Origin: UBA11891 sp965658355
GTDB taxonomy: Bacteria > Bacteroidota > Bacteroidia > Flavobacteriales > Flavobacteriaceae
Assembly: GCA_965658355.1 (NCBI GenBank)
Contig: CBFHRX010000003.1
Location: 31,937 to 95,936 of the forward strand
Direction: 5' to 3'
Length of the DNA stretch: 64,000 nt
Position numbers and translations under genes: made by a program. Of this stretch, positions 33,839-43,778 are shown one piece after another. Position 1 is the first letter of the stretch. Every line of letters begins with the position of its first letter. Under the pieces are notes generated by a model that ran no database searches, was not told the origin of the DNA, and worked only from the letters and a program-made list of their open reading frames with translations.

Positions 33839-34726
33839 TTAGAGAATCAAATCCTTAAAGGTTTTGACAGTAGAAAATCCTTTCTCACTAAAATATGAGG
33901 GATTGCCACCAGCAGCCAAAATAAAATCTCCACCCCAAGCTCCAAGGCTTTTAATGCGCCCCTCAAAATCAGGAAAAAGGGCCTCTTGAACTCGTTCTCT
34001 TTGGAGGTGTTGGGCCATCAAATTTTCATGTTCGTCAATTAGATTTAAGAAGATTTCAAAATCACTACAAAGAACCCACTCTTGTGTTAAGCCGCTGATG
34101 GTATCCATTAACTCACGGTTTATTTCTAGCTGTTTGTAAGCGGCAACTTCTTTTTGACTGTCTTGCTTTTGGTTTAGATACACAAAATAAAGTTTGTCTA
34201 AAAAGGGAGGGGTAAAAAGGGTTTTTTCAAAAAAAGGCTTTCCTTCAATACGTTGGTAAAGTATGGGGTATGATTGTTGAGCACAAGCGATATCGTATCC
34301 ACTTCCCCCAAGAGTGGCGTCGAGTAATGGAAAGGGATCTATTGCTGCCCATTGCGATAAACACGACAGTAGTGTGGAGGAAGATCCTAAGCCCCAGCGT
34401 TGATCAAATTCAAGATGTGTTGATACCTGTACCGGATCCTTACAAAAGTCTGGGTTTTGTTTTCTGATGGTATTTAAAATGGAAGCCAAACGCTCAGCAA
34501 CAGCTTGATCACTGGTTTTTATGATGTTAAAATTCTCAATATCATAATAAGCCTCAAACCACAAATCACCTTTCAGAGTATGACCTTTCCATGTCAATAA
34601 ATCAGAAGTTGTTGGGACAACTGTAAGGGATTGCCCTTGTTTGGTAGGGACAGCAAGGGCCTGTGCTCCGTGTAGGACGGTATATTCTCCTGTCAGCAGT
34701 AATTTACCATGTGCATAGTATTCCAT
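33839..34726 (-). CDS. GHMP kinase, GYDIA family
   Basis: 295 residues of GHMP kinase fold. N-terminal GKLLLTGEYTVLHG, ATP loop WGLGSSSTL and the GSGYDIACAQ motif that names the family are seen. It is likely a mevalonate-pathway kinase (mevalonate or phosphomevalonate kinase-like), because it is encoded 2 bases after HMG-CoA reductase in the same direction. Substrate cannot be fixed from sequence. It ends against the shared terminator. Confidence 0.85.
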   Translation of the reverse strand: MEYYAHGKLLLTGEYTVLHGAQALAVPTKQGQSLTVVPTTSDLLTWKGHTLKGDLWFEAYYDIENFNIIKTSDQAVAERLASILNTIRKQNPDFCKDPVQVSTHLEFDQRWGLGSSSTLLSCLSQWAAIDPFPLLDATLGGSGYDIACAQQSYPILYQRIEGKPFFEKTLFTPPFLDKLYFVYLNQKQDSQKEVAAYKQLEINRELMDTISGLTQEWVLCSDFEIFLNLIDEHENLMAQHLQRERVQEALFPDFEGRIKSLGAWGGDFILAAGGNPSYFSEKGFSTVKTFKDLIL

Positions 34727-34728
34727 AC

Positions 34729-36036
34729 TCAGGAATTGAGGAAATCTTGAACAGCTGAATGGCTGACCGTGTTCTGTTTAAAATGGACTATCGCTTTTTC
34801 TTTTTGTTCACTCGTAGCATTGAGCTGATTGAGAATATTCAATAAATGCATTTTCATATGCCCTTTTTGAATTCCAGAAGTAACCAATGAACGAACGGCG
34901 GCAAAATTTTGTGCCAGCCCTGCTACTGCTATAATTTGCATCAACTCTTGGGCGGAAGGGTTTTGAAGTAGTTCAAGGCTCCATTTCACAATAGGATGAA
35001 GTTGTGTCAGACCACCAACAGTTCCAACTGCTAGGGGAAGGTCAAGGCGGAAAACAAAGTCTCCATTTTCAATAAAAGCCTTTGTTAAACTTCTGTAGTG
35101 ACCATCACGAGCGGCATACGCATGAACTCCAGCTTCAATAGCGCGAAAGTCATTTCCCGTAGCTACTACGACAGCATCTACTCCATTCATAATTCCTTTG
35201 TTATGAGTAACCGCTCTATAGGGCTCTATATCGGCAATCTTAACTGCCTGAATGACTTTTTTGGCAAAGGCATCAGCACTTAGATTTTCTTCGGTTTCAA
35301 GATCTGCCACTGGGCAGCGGACCTCAGCGCGAACCAAGCAGTTGGGAACATAATTTGAGAGTATGCTCATAACTACTTCTACGGCACGTTCTTGATCAGA
35401 AAAAGCGGAATATTCTTTACTAGCTTCTAAAAGACTTTCTGCCAATTGTTCTAAAACAGAATTGATGAAATTGGCACCCATAGCATCTTGAGTATCAAAG
35501 GTGGCATGGAGTTGGTAGTAATTTTCCAAAGCAGCTGTCTTATCGACAAGAGTGAGCGATAGGAGTCCACCGCCCCTTTTTTCCATTCTTTTGAGTAAAG
35601 GTGCGCAAGACGCTATAAGTTGTTCTTTGTAGGTTTGAAAAAATGTTTTTACGACAGTTGGTTTTTCAGAACATAAAAAATGTACTTGTCCCACTTTTTC
35701 GACACCCAAAATTTCAGTTTTAAAACCCCCTTTGTCCATCCAGTATTTAGCAGATTTACCTGCAGCCGCTACAACGGAGCTCTCTTCAATTGCCATCGGA
35801 AGTGTGTAATAGCGCCCATTGATTAAAAAATTTGGTGCTACTCCTAAGGGTACATAAAAGTTTGTCAGGGTATTTTCTATAAACTCATCGTGTTTTTCCT
35901 GTAAGACAGGATCCGAGTGCCAATAGCTGGAGAGCTGGTCTAAAGCATGTTTTGGATTTTCAAAGTGTTGTTCGACAATCCAATTTATTTTTTCGGTTTT
36001 GCTTTTTTTTGAAAAGCCACTTACAGGCTGCTGCAT
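34729..36036 (-). CDS. Hydroxymethylglutaryl-CoA reductase, class II type
   Basis: 435 residues. The class II pattern is visible: PLGVAPNFLINGRYYTLPMAIEESSVVAAAGKSAKYW (split here only for reading), DAMGANFIN, THNKGIMNGVDAVVVATGNDFRAIE and the C-terminal catalytic His region GHMKMHLLN. The enzyme interconverts HMG-CoA and mevalonate. Class II enzymes are often labelled degradative, but in flavobacteria with a neighbouring GHMP kinase a biosynthetic role in isoprenoid supply is more likely (inference). It is divergent from the peptidase gene. Confidence 0.93.
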   Translation of the reverse strand: MQQPVSGFSKKSKTEKINWIVEQHFENPKHALDQLSSYWHSDPVLQEKHDEFIENTLTNFYVPLGVAPNFLINGRYYTLPMAIEESSVVAAAGKSAKYWMDKGGFKTEILGVEKVGQVHFLCSEKPTVVKTFFQTYKEQLIASCAPLLKRMEKRGGGLLSLTLVDKTAALENYYQLHATFDTQDAMGANFINSVLEQLAESLLEASKEYSAFSDQERAVEVVMSILSNYVPNCLVRAEVRCPVADLETEENLSADAFAKKVIQAVKIADIEPYRAVTHNKGIMNGVDAVVVATGNDFRAIEAGVHAYAARDGHYRSLTKAFIENGDFVFRLDLPLAVGTVGGLTQLHPIVKWSLELLQNPSAQELMQIIAVAGLAQNFAAVRSLVTSGIQKGHMKMHLLNILNQLNATSEQKEKAIVHFKQNTVSHSAVQDFLNS

Positions 36037-36116
36037 AGACTCTTTTTGTCAAAGATAGTTGATAGAACTAAAATCAATTTATTTTTTTACTTTACACGCT
36101 ATATGTGTATTCGTTT

Positions 36117-38279
36117 ATGAAAAAAATTCAAATTTTATTTTTAGTATTGAGTGTAAGTATTACTGCTCAAACCCTTACGAATAAATCCATTTTTGAAGGC
36201 GACTTCAACCCAAAGCGTTTGGAAAGCTATCGTTCTATGAAAGATGGCGAACACTACACGGTTTTGGAAACAGATCGCAAAGCGAAGATGGCGAAGTTGG
36301 TAAAATATACCTATCTCGATGGAAAAGCTCAAAATGTATTACTAGCATCTGGGGATGAAATTCCTTTCTTTACCTCTTATGCTTTTTCAGAAGACGAAAC
36401 AAAAGTATTGATTGCGACCTCTGAATACTCTATCTATAGGAGATCCAAACAGGCCGTTTATTACGTTTACAATTTTACGGACCAATCCCTAGATCCTGTT
36501 TTTGATCCAGAAGACGCCTATCCTTGGATACAAGAGCCTGTATTTTCTCCTGATGGAAGCAAAGTTGCCTTTGTGCATTTGCGAAATATATACATCAAAA
36601 ATTTGGCTACTGGTACGCTCGAAACCATCACTAAAGATGGTAGCGCTACCATACTAAATGGAATAACCGATTGGGTATACGAGGAAGAGTTTGGATATGT
36701 TCGAGCCTATGATTGGAATAGTACGGGTACGCATTTAGCGTATTTGCGTTTTGATGAGTCCCAAGTACCTGTTTTTTCAATGGATATTTACGGGACAGAA
36801 TTGTATCCTTATCCTTATCAGTTTCGCTATCCCAAGGCTGGAGAGACCAACTCTACCCTAAGTATGCATGTGTATGAGCTGGCCAATAAAAGTCACAAAC
36901 AATTAGATTTTGAAGGTGAAAAACCAGAATACATCCCTCGATTTCGTTTTTCTAAGGACCCAAAGCTGTTGAGTGTTCAAAGTATGAATCGTCACCAAAA
37001 TCATCTTAAACTTTGGCAAATAGATGTCTCCACTTCTAAAGCTAAGGTGCTCTTAGAAGAGCAAGACGATCGCTATGTTGACGTGCATAGTAATTTGAGA
37101 TTTTTAGACGACAACAGCTTTTTGTGGACCAGTGAACGAGATGGCTACAATCATTTGTATTATTACAGCCGTGAGGGCAAATTAAAAAAGCAGCTCACGA
37201 AAGGGAAATGGGAGCTTACAGCTTTTAACCAATACAATGCAAAAAGCAAAGAAGTGTATTATACTTCTACAGAAATAGGAAGCACACAAAGAGCCGTTTA
37301 TGCCGTCTCCTTAAGTGGTAAAAGAAAGCGTCTTCTTTCTGAAGACCATGGTTATAACGGGGCTTTATTTAGTAAAAATGGACAGTATTATATTCATTCT
37401 TTTTCAGACTCAAACACACCTCCAAAATACCAATTACGGAAAACGTCTACTGCAAAAGTCATTCGAACTGTTTTGGAAAACACAGAATTGCAAGATCAGC
37501 TGGAAGCACTTCATTTGCCCCAGAAAGAGTTTGGAACCTTATCGGTGAATGGAAATGAGCTGAATATGTGGATGCTAAAACCAACAGATTTTGACCCTCA
37601 AAAAAAGTATCCTTTGCTACTCTTTCAATACTCCGGACCAGGTTCTCAGCAAGTCGCAAATCGGTGGGCTTCGTCTCGAGACTTATGGCATTATTTGCTT
37701 ACTCAAAAAGGGGTCATCGTCGCTTGTGTTGACGGTCGTGGAACAGGTTTTAAAGGCGCTGATTTTAAGAAGCAGACGTATCTGAATCTGGTCAAATATG
37801 AAACCGAAGACCAGATAGCCGCAGCGACTACTCTTGGAAAACGATCCTATATTGACGAATCGCGCATAGGAATTTGGGGCTGGAGCTTTGGCGGACACAT
37901 GGCCTTGCAGAGTTTGTTGACTGGAAACGATGTTTTTTCTACTGCCATATCCGTAGCTCCTGTTACGACCTGGCGCTTTTATGATACCATCTATACAGAG
38001 CGCTTTATGCGCACCCCTCAAGAAAACCCGGAGGGATATGATTTGAATTCCCCTCTTAATTATGCCGATCAGCTTAAAGGGAATTTACTTTTGGTGCACG
38101 GTAGCGGTGATGATAATGTACACGTCCAAAATTCCATGCGTATGATCAATGCGCTCATCGAAGCGAATAAATCCTTTGATTGGGCTATTTATCCAGATCA
38201 AAATCATGGAATAGGAGCGGGGAACGCCCGCGTACATCTCTATGAGAAAATGACTAAATTTATTGAATCTAAACTTTAA
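36117..38279 (+). CDS. S9 family peptidase, dipeptidyl peptidase IV type
   Basis: 720 residues with a signal peptide (MKKIQILFLVLSVSITAQ), so periplasmic or outer-membrane associated. An N-terminal eight-blade propeller contains the DWVYEEEFG motif that binds the substrate N-terminus in DPP IV. The C-terminal alpha/beta-hydrolase has GWSFGG with S590, GSGDDNVH (Asp 665/666) and NHG with H697. It removes X-Pro dipeptides (or tripeptides). ATG 36117 is preferred over GTG 36105, which adds four residues. The next gene is a peptide transporter, 8 bases downstream. Confidence 0.93.
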   Translation: MKKIQILFLVLSVSITAQTLTNKSIFEGDFNPKRLESYRSMKDGEHYTVLETDRKAKMAKLVKYTYLDGKAQNVLLASGDEIPFFTSYAFSEDETKVLIATSEYSIYRRSKQAVYYVYNFTDQSLDPVFDPEDAYPWIQEPVFSPDGSKVAFVHLRNIYIKNLATGTLETITKDGSATILNGITDWVYEEEFGYVRAYDWNSTGTHLAYLRFDESQVPVFSMDIYGTELYPYPYQFRYPKAGETNSTLSMHVYELANKSHKQLDFEGEKPEYIPRFRFSKDPKLLSVQSMNRHQNHLKLWQIDVSTSKAKVLLEEQDDRYVDVHSNLRFLDDNSFLWTSERDGYNHLYYYSREGKLKKQLTKGKWELTAFNQYNAKSKEVYYTSTEIGSTQRAVYAVSLSGKRKRLLSEDHGYNGALFSKNGQYYIHSFSDSNTPPKYQLRKTSTAKVIRTVLENTELQDQLEALHLPQKEFGTLSVNGNELNMWMLKPTDFDPQKKYPLLLFQYSGPGSQQVANRWASSRDLWHYLLTQKGVIVACVDGRGTGFKGADFKKQTYLNLVKYETEDQIAAATTLGKRSYIDESRIGIWGWSFGGHMALQSLLTGNDVFSTAISVAPVTTWRFYDTIYTERFMRTPQENPEGYDLNSPLNYADQLKGNLLLVHGSGDDNVHVQNSMRMINALIEANKSFDWAIYPDQNHGIGAGNARVHLYEKMTKFIESKL

Positions 38280-38287
38280 GAAACCAA

Positions 38288-39817
38288 ATGGCGAACTCAA
38301 CAACAGTCCCACAAGGAGACTATCTAGGTCACCCCAAAGGGCTCTTTTATTTGTTTTTTGCAGAGCTGTGGGAGCGATTTAGTTTTTACGGGATGCGTGC
38401 TTTGTTGACCCTTTATATGGTCAATGAAATTTTTGAAGCCCTTATGAATCGAGACATGGCTGCCGCTGCGGTGTATGCTTCCTACGGATCTTTAGTGTAT
38501 GCCTCTACTGTTGTAGGAGGTCGTATATCGGATGTGTATCTAGGGTATCGTCGTTCCATCTATCTGGGGGGCATACTGATGGCGTTGGGACATTTTGTTT
38601 TGGCTATCGAAAACAATACTGCTTTTTTTCTGGCCCTGGCTTTTATCGTAGTAGGAAATGGTTTTTTTAAGCCTAATATTTCAACTTTTGTAGGCTCATT
38701 ATACCCCGATGGGGATAAAAGAAAAGACTCTGGTTTTGTAATCTTTTATATGGGGATCAATATTGGAGGCTGGATAGCCCCTCTTTTATGTGGGTATTTA
38801 GGACGTGAATACGGTTGGCATTATGGCTTCGGTTTAGCAGGTTTTGGAATGTTAACAGGCCTGCTTTTTTTCTGGAAAGGGGTCAAAGACGGTGTTTTTG
38901 GTGACAAAGGAATGGTGGTAAATCCGACTCTTTTGGAAGAAAAATATTTTGGTGTTAAGCGGTCTGTGTTAATTCCCATATTGGCCTTTTTAGCAGCCCC
39001 ACTTATTGCATTTTTACTGTCTTCATACGAATCAATTGGTGGGGGTACAAGCTGGCTTGGTGATCAAAATCTCGTTAATGTATTTTTCAAATTTATAGGT
39101 GTTTTTATTGTTGTTTATATGGCCTATATACTGAAACAAGCCAAAGCAGAAGAGCGTAAAAAATTATTTGCAGCTTTATTGTTCACCTTGTTTATCACCT
39201 TATTTTGGGGGTTTCATGAGCTTTCAGGATCCGTCATTACTCTGTTTGCAGCACGAAATGTAAACTTAAGCTTGATGGATGCCGCCCAAACAAATTCCCT
39301 TAATTCAATGTTTATTATTCTGCTATCAATACCCTTGTCCTGGCTATTTACCCGATTGCGAACTGTTGGGAGAGATCCCCGTACGCCTTTCAAATTCGGA
39401 TTGGGATTGTTGTTTGCTGGGATTAGTTTTTACATTTTATCCATTAGTGGTATGTCAGCAGATGATAGTGGAAGAGTTCCTTTTAGCTATTTATTGATCA
39501 TGTATTTTTTATTGTCTGTGGGGGAATTGTTTATGTCTCCGGTGGGCTTGTCAAAGATTACGGACTTATCCCCTAAGCATATTGTAGCCTTTATGATGGG
39601 CGTATGGTTTTTATCATCCGCCTATGCTTTTCAACTAGTTGGATTTATTGGAAAGCAATTGGCTGTGGAAAGTACGGATAGCAATGTAAGTGGTTTTCAG
39701 TCATTGGATATTTATATCGATGGCTTTAACCTTATTGCCCAATATGCAATAGGGGCTGCGATACTAATTTTGATTTCATCACGTTGGATAAATAAACTCA
39801 TGGGAGATGTACACTAG
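38288..39817 (+). CDS. Peptide MFS transporter (POT/PTR family)
   Basis: 509 residues, 12-14 membrane helices. The family signatures are FAELWERFSFYGMRALLTLYM in helix 1 and FYMGINIGGWIAPLLCGYLG in helix 5. It imports di- and tripeptides by proton symport across the inner membrane. It directly follows the DPP-IV-type peptidase, so the pair forms a peptide-harvesting unit. It overlaps the secreted thioredoxin gene by 11 bases. Confidence 0.94.
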   Translation: MANSTTVPQGDYLGHPKGLFYLFFAELWERFSFYGMRALLTLYMVNEIFEALMNRDMAAAAVYASYGSLVYASTVVGGRISDVYLGYRRSIYLGGILMALGHFVLAIENNTAFFLALAFIVVGNGFFKPNISTFVGSLYPDGDKRKDSGFVIFYMGINIGGWIAPLLCGYLGREYGWHYGFGLAGFGMLTGLLFFWKGVKDGVFGDKGMVVNPTLLEEKYFGVKRSVLIPILAFLAAPLIAFLLSSYESIGGGTSWLGDQNLVNVFFKFIGVFIVVYMAYILKQAKAEERKKLFAALLFTLFITLFWGFHELSGSVITLFAARNVNLSLMDAAQTNSLNSMFIILLSIPLSWLFTRLRTVGRDPRTPFKFGLGLLFAGISFYILSISGMSADDSGRVPFSYLLIMYFLLSVGELFMSPVGLSKITDLSPKHIVAFMMGVWFLSSAYAFQLVGFIGKQLAVESTDSNVSGFQSLDIYIDGFNLIAQYAIGAAILILISSRWINKLMGDVH

Positions 39818-40370
39818 AAAATATAAAGGGATACGGAAAGGCTTGACAGTTTTGATTTTATTGATTTCGGGAACAGCCAGTGCACAGCAAATACAATGGA
39901 TGTCATTGGAGGAGGCTTTAGCGGCTCAAAAAGAAACACCTAAGAAGATCTTTATGGATGTCTTCACCAAATGGTGTGGTCCCTGTAAATTATTGGATCG
40001 GAAAACATTTGCCAACCCCTATGTAGCGGCCTATATTTCTGAACACTACTATGCGGTTAAGTTTGATGCTGAGGGGCAAGAAGAGATTCAATTTTTCGGC
40101 AATACCTTTACCAACCCTAATTATGATCCCAGTAGAAAAGGACGTAATTCAACTCATCAGTTTACACAGTTTTTAGGGGTATCTGGATACCCCACTATGG
40201 TTTTTCTGAGTGAAACTGGAGATCCGATTATGCCTATTGTTGGCTATCACAACCCTCAGCAAATTGAGATGTATTTAAAGTTAATTAAGCAAGGTGATTA
40301 TCAGATATTTTCAAATGCGGATGACTTTGAAAACTATCGAAAAAACTTTATCCCGCGCTTTAAAGGCTGA
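39807..40370 (+). CDS. Secreted thioredoxin-fold protein
   Basis: 187 residues with an N-terminal signal (LTVLILLISGTASAQ) and a thioredoxin-like domain with the active site KWCGPCK, KTFANPYVAAYI and the cis-proline segment VSGYPTMVF. It is a DUF255/thioredoxin_7-like periplasmic oxidoreductase. Start ATG 39807 lies inside the transporter gene. It overlaps the convergent comEC gene by 11 bases, so neither gene has room for its own terminator there. Confidence 0.85.
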   Translation: MYTRKYKGIRKGLTVLILLISGTASAQQIQWMSLEEALAAQKETPKKIFMDVFTKWCGPCKLLDRKTFANPYVAAYISEHYYAVKFDAEGQEEIQFFGNTFTNPNYDPSRKGRNSTHQFTQFLGVSGYPTMVFLSETGDPIMPIVGYHNPQQIEMYLKLIKQGDYQIFSNADDFENYRKNFIPRFKG

Positions 40371-42360
40371 TTTGTACCGCTCCTTTTCGAGTACTCCTGA
40401 AAGGGACATTCGCTTTTAGACAGCTTTCCTGCCATCGTTCAAAATCCCAGGGACCATTGCTTCCATCTGCGATCACAATAGAGGGCTGCCATCTTTTCAA
40501 AATCTTATCCAAATGAACTTTGGGGTTGTTGCGTAACAACAGTATATCAGTCTTTGGGAAATCATAGGGTATTTCTTCTTTAAAATCGAGTACCAATATC
40601 CGCTTGGATTGAAAATCCATCCAATGGGATAGACTGTCTATATTTAATTCCTCAATAGGGTACTGTCGTTTAAAGGAGGCCAATAAGGAGGGAAGTAAGG
40701 TTTCTTCCATATCTGTGAAGATATGTGCGTTTTGATTTTGGTATTGAATGAGAACTGTCTTTCGATGTTGATGAAGGATCCAAAGTGTGTTCGGTTTCCA
40801 GTTCTTGTTGATATAATATCCCTGAAAGAAAAAACAGCCTACTAGGGTGAGTAAAAGTGGATTCCAATTATAAGGCTGTTTCTTTTTCCATCCTAAACAA
40901 GCCGCTAAGGCCAGGAGATAGAGCATTATTACACTCAACAAACTCAATGAGAAAGGGGTTGTTATGAGGCTCTCTAGTTGGGCCATGTAATAGACAATAG
41001 AATGCATTCCTGATATAAGGGGGTTGTAAAGCGATACCATCCAATAAGGCGCCATGTCTAGAAGTATCAAAGGGGCTAGGAGAAAGGCCCCATATAGGGC
41101 TAGAATGAATAGCGGAAAAAGCAGCAAATTGCTCAGAATAAAAAAGAGGGGAAACTGGTGAAAGGTATATAAGACAATCGGTGCAACGGCCGCTTGTGCT
41201 CCTATGCTTACTACTATAAATTGAACTCCTTTTCTAACCCATCCTTTCTGCTTTTGTATGAACGGTTTTGCCCAGCTGGTTACGATCAGTATTCCAAGAA
41301 CTGCTAGGTAGCTCAGTTGGAATCCTAATTCTTTAAGATAAGGGGGGTAAAACAATAGAAGTATCCATGCCGAAAGTACTAATCTATGAAAAGAAGGTTG
41401 TGGTCTTTTACTGAGTTGACTCGAATCTAAAAGTGAAAAAACAACAACGGCTCTCACAGCAGAAGCTTGTAGTCCTGTAAGAAAAGCAAACCCCCATAAA
41501 AGAATAATTCGAAGGCTATTCCGGATCCACTGGCCATGTCTAATACGTAAAAATGGGAGACATAGCCAACCGATAAATTGGGAAATAATTCCGATATGCA
41601 AGCCAGAAATGGCTATTAAATGAACAACTCCTGTTTGTGAGTATGCTGCTCGGGTTTCTTTTGCTAAATACATCTTTTCACCAAAGACAAGCGCTAGGAT
41701 ATAAGCTGAGGCCTCTGCTGAAAGAGCAGCAGATCGTATTTTTTGAATGCTTCTTGTTCTCCATTCATAAAGCCTGTGGAATCCTTCTGCTTTCTGTTTT
41801 GCTAGCACTATATAGGTGTTGGCTTTGAGGTAGAGCTGGTCCTGTATTTTTTGATTTTTCAAATAGGCAGCATAGTCAAAAGCACCCGGGTTTTTGGGTT
41901 CCTGTATTTTTTTAGGTGTTGCTAAAGTCACAAAGCGTGTACCCATTTCGAAAGGTTTTCCGAAGGAATCTCTTTCTTGCAGCAGCACTATTTTTCCAGA
42001 AGTAGCTGTTTTTCCAACACTCTGAATAGAGGCGTAGTAACGATAGGCATATGGGTTCTCTTTTAGCACCTTATCAACACGAATAGTATGGATTTGCTTT
42101 TTGTTTTGACTGCTGTAATGATTAGTGGGTACTTGGTAGTATGCCCTATTTAACCAAGCTCCACAAAGTAGTAGTAGGAAAAACCCAACCCCTTCATATA
42201 CGATCTTCTTTTTTATAAAAAGAAAGGGGAAGACCATAAGAAACGCATATATGAACAGGGCAGAAGGGAGTTCATTCGAGCCAGGAAAAGAGGAGACTAG
42301 TAGCTGTCCTGTGCTAAAAAACAGCAAGCCTCTAAAGAGGTAAGAATCGAATTGGGGCAT
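40360..42360 (-). CDS. ComEC/Rec2 family DNA-uptake channel protein
   Basis: 666 residues. N-terminal membrane helices and an OB-like DUF4131 region (about 1-180) are followed by the Competence domain, with the signature HLIAISGLHIGIIS and many helices (about 215-490). A C-terminal region of about 140 residues has a metallo-beta-lactamase-like pattern (ILVLDFKEE, ILLLRNNPK, IADGSN) but lacks the HxHxDH metal motif, as in other Bacteroidetes ComEC proteins. It probably moves single-stranded DNA across the inner membrane during transformation. No other competence gene is in view. Confidence 0.9.
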   Translation of the reverse strand: MPQFDSYLFRGLLFFSTGQLLVSSFPGSNELPSALFIYAFLMVFPFLFIKKKIVYEGVGFFLLLLCGAWLNRAYYQVPTNHYSSQNKKQIHTIRVDKVLKENPYAYRYYASIQSVGKTATSGKIVLLQERDSFGKPFEMGTRFVTLATPKKIQEPKNPGAFDYAAYLKNQKIQDQLYLKANTYIVLAKQKAEGFHRLYEWRTRSIQKIRSAALSAEASAYILALVFGEKMYLAKETRAAYSQTGVVHLIAISGLHIGIISQFIGWLCLPFLRIRHGQWIRNSLRIILLWGFAFLTGLQASAVRAVVVFSLLDSSQLSKRPQPSFHRLVLSAWILLLFYPPYLKELGFQLSYLAVLGILIVTSWAKPFIQKQKGWVRKGVQFIVVSIGAQAAVAPIVLYTFHQFPLFFILSNLLLFPLFILALYGAFLLAPLILLDMAPYWMVSLYNPLISGMHSIVYYMAQLESLITTPFSLSLLSVIMLYLLALAACLGWKKKQPYNWNPLLLTLVGCFFFQGYYINKNWKPNTLWILHQHRKTVLIQYQNQNAHIFTDMEETLLPSLLASFKRQYPIEELNIDSLSHWMDFQSKRILVLDFKEEIPYDFPKTDILLLRNNPKVHLDKILKRWQPSIVIADGSNGPWDFERWQESCLKANVPFRSTRKGAVQISL

Positions 42361-42386
42361 ACCCTAAGGTAGCGTTTTGAAAAGAT

Positions 42387-43493
42387 TTAACGAAGAGCCG
42401 CTACTAGCTTCGATGCGGTTTGTTCACTTGCACCACCTTGGTCTAACAGCTTATGGAGCTGTTGGTACTTGTCCTTCATTTTATTTTTCCCCTCTTCTGA
42501 TAAGATGTTGTAGAGGTTTTTTTTCAGAGCCGTGAGCTGGCAGTCTTCTTGAATTAATTCCTGAACAACTTCCTGATCAAAAATTAGATTAACAAGGGAA
42601 ATCCATTCCAATGTCACCCACTTTTTAGCAAGCCAATAACTGATACCGCTGGTCTTATAGCAAACAATCTGAGGCACCCCAAACAAGGCTGTTTCAAGGG
42701 TAGCAGTTCCACTGGTTACAATGGCAGCTTCTGCTGATTGAAGGAGCTCATATGTTTTTCCAATTAACACAACCTCTTTTTGATGCTGCATAAAGCCTTC
42801 ATAGAAAGTAGCTCCTAGACTTGAAGTTCCAGCGATTACAAATTGATATTCTGGAAATTCAGAAGGTAACTCCAAAAATAGGGGGAGCATTTTTTTCACT
42901 TCTTGTTTTCGACTTCCCGGTAAAAGGGCAATTATAGGTCGTTCATCAAGACTGTTTTCTGAATGAAAATGCAGTGGTTTATTTATGTTAGAAATACTGT
43001 CTAATAGAGGGTGGCCTACATAGTGAACATCATACTGATGCTGCTCTTTAAAGTAGGCTTTTTCAAAAGGAAGTATCGTGTACAGGGCGTCGAGGTGTTG
43101 TTTCATTTTCGAGACCCGGTTGGCTTTCCATGCCCATACTTGTGGACTGATATAGTAATGGTTTTTAAACCCTTTTTTGTGAGCCCACTCGGCAATCCGT
43201 AAGTTGAAACCTGGATAATCAATATAGACAATAAGATCTGGCTGATAGGCCGTAATATCTTTTTTACAAAAACGAATATTTTGTAAAATAGTGGATAGAT
43301 TAAGGAGGACTTCCCAAAATCCCATAAAGGCTAACTCACGATAGTGCTTAACCAATTCACAGCCAGCAGCCATCATCAGATCGCCTCCCCAACTTCTAAT
43401 TTGGGCAGCAGGATCTTTTTTTCGTAAAGCTTCGATTAATCGGGCACCATGCAAATCTCCAGACGCTTCACCCGCAATAATATAGTACTTCAT
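42387..43493 (-). CDS. lpxB: Lipid-A-disaccharide synthase
   Basis: 368 residues, a GT19 glycosyltransferase that joins UDP-diacylglucosamine and lipid X into the lipid A disaccharide. Seen: AGEASGDLHGARL at the N-terminus, DYPGFNLRIAE, YISPQVWAWK, LLPGSRKQEV and VTSGTATLETALF, all diagnostic. The start codon directly follows the stop of the small membrane protein, so surE, this protein and lpxB form one operon. Confidence 0.96.
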   Translation of the reverse strand: MKYYIIAGEASGDLHGARLIEALRKKDPAAQIRSWGGDLMMAAGCELVKHYRELAFMGFWEVLLNLSTILQNIRFCKKDITAYQPDLIVYIDYPGFNLRIAEWAHKKGFKNHYYISPQVWAWKANRVSKMKQHLDALYTILPFEKAYFKEQHQYDVHYVGHPLLDSISNINKPLHFHSENSLDERPIIALLPGSRKQEVKKMLPLFLELPSEFPEYQFVIAGTSSLGATFYEGFMQHQKEVVLIGKTYELLQSAEAAIVTSGTATLETALFGVPQIVCYKTSGISYWLAKKWVTLEWISLVNLIFDQEVVQELIQEDCQLTALKKNLYNILSEEGKNKMKDKYQQLHKLLDQGGASEQTASKLVAALR

Positions 43494-43778
43494 TTATCCC
43501 ATAAATTTTAGACCTGCAATTATGAGTACAAGCAGCATGGAACAGATTAGAACGCCAGTCGCAAAAGCCATCTTATTTCTTCGTATGGCAATAAAGAACA
43601 ACCCAAGGTTGATGAGTGCTCCGAGACTAATAAGGGCTCCCAATTTTTTTTGCTGGTATAAAAAGAGCAGGCTGTCAATAGAATCTGCTTTTGACACAAA
43701 AGAGGTAAACAAAAGGACACATGCTGCGGTGGCACAAAGTGCCGCCATAAAACCCGTAGCCGTTTCTTTTCTATTCAA
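43494..43778 (-). CDS. Small membrane protein between surE and lpxB
   Basis: 94 residues, three hydrophobic helices (about 8-27, 48-65, 70-92), no recognised domain. It overlaps surE by 8 bases and abuts lpxB, so it is clearly part of the operon. The hydrophobic pattern and tight coupling support a real gene; function unknown. Confidence 0.75.
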   Translation of the reverse strand: MNRKETATGFMAALCATAACVLLFTSFVSKADSIDSLLFLYQQKKLGALISLGALINLGLFFIAIRRNKMAFATGVLICSMLLVLIIAGLKFMG

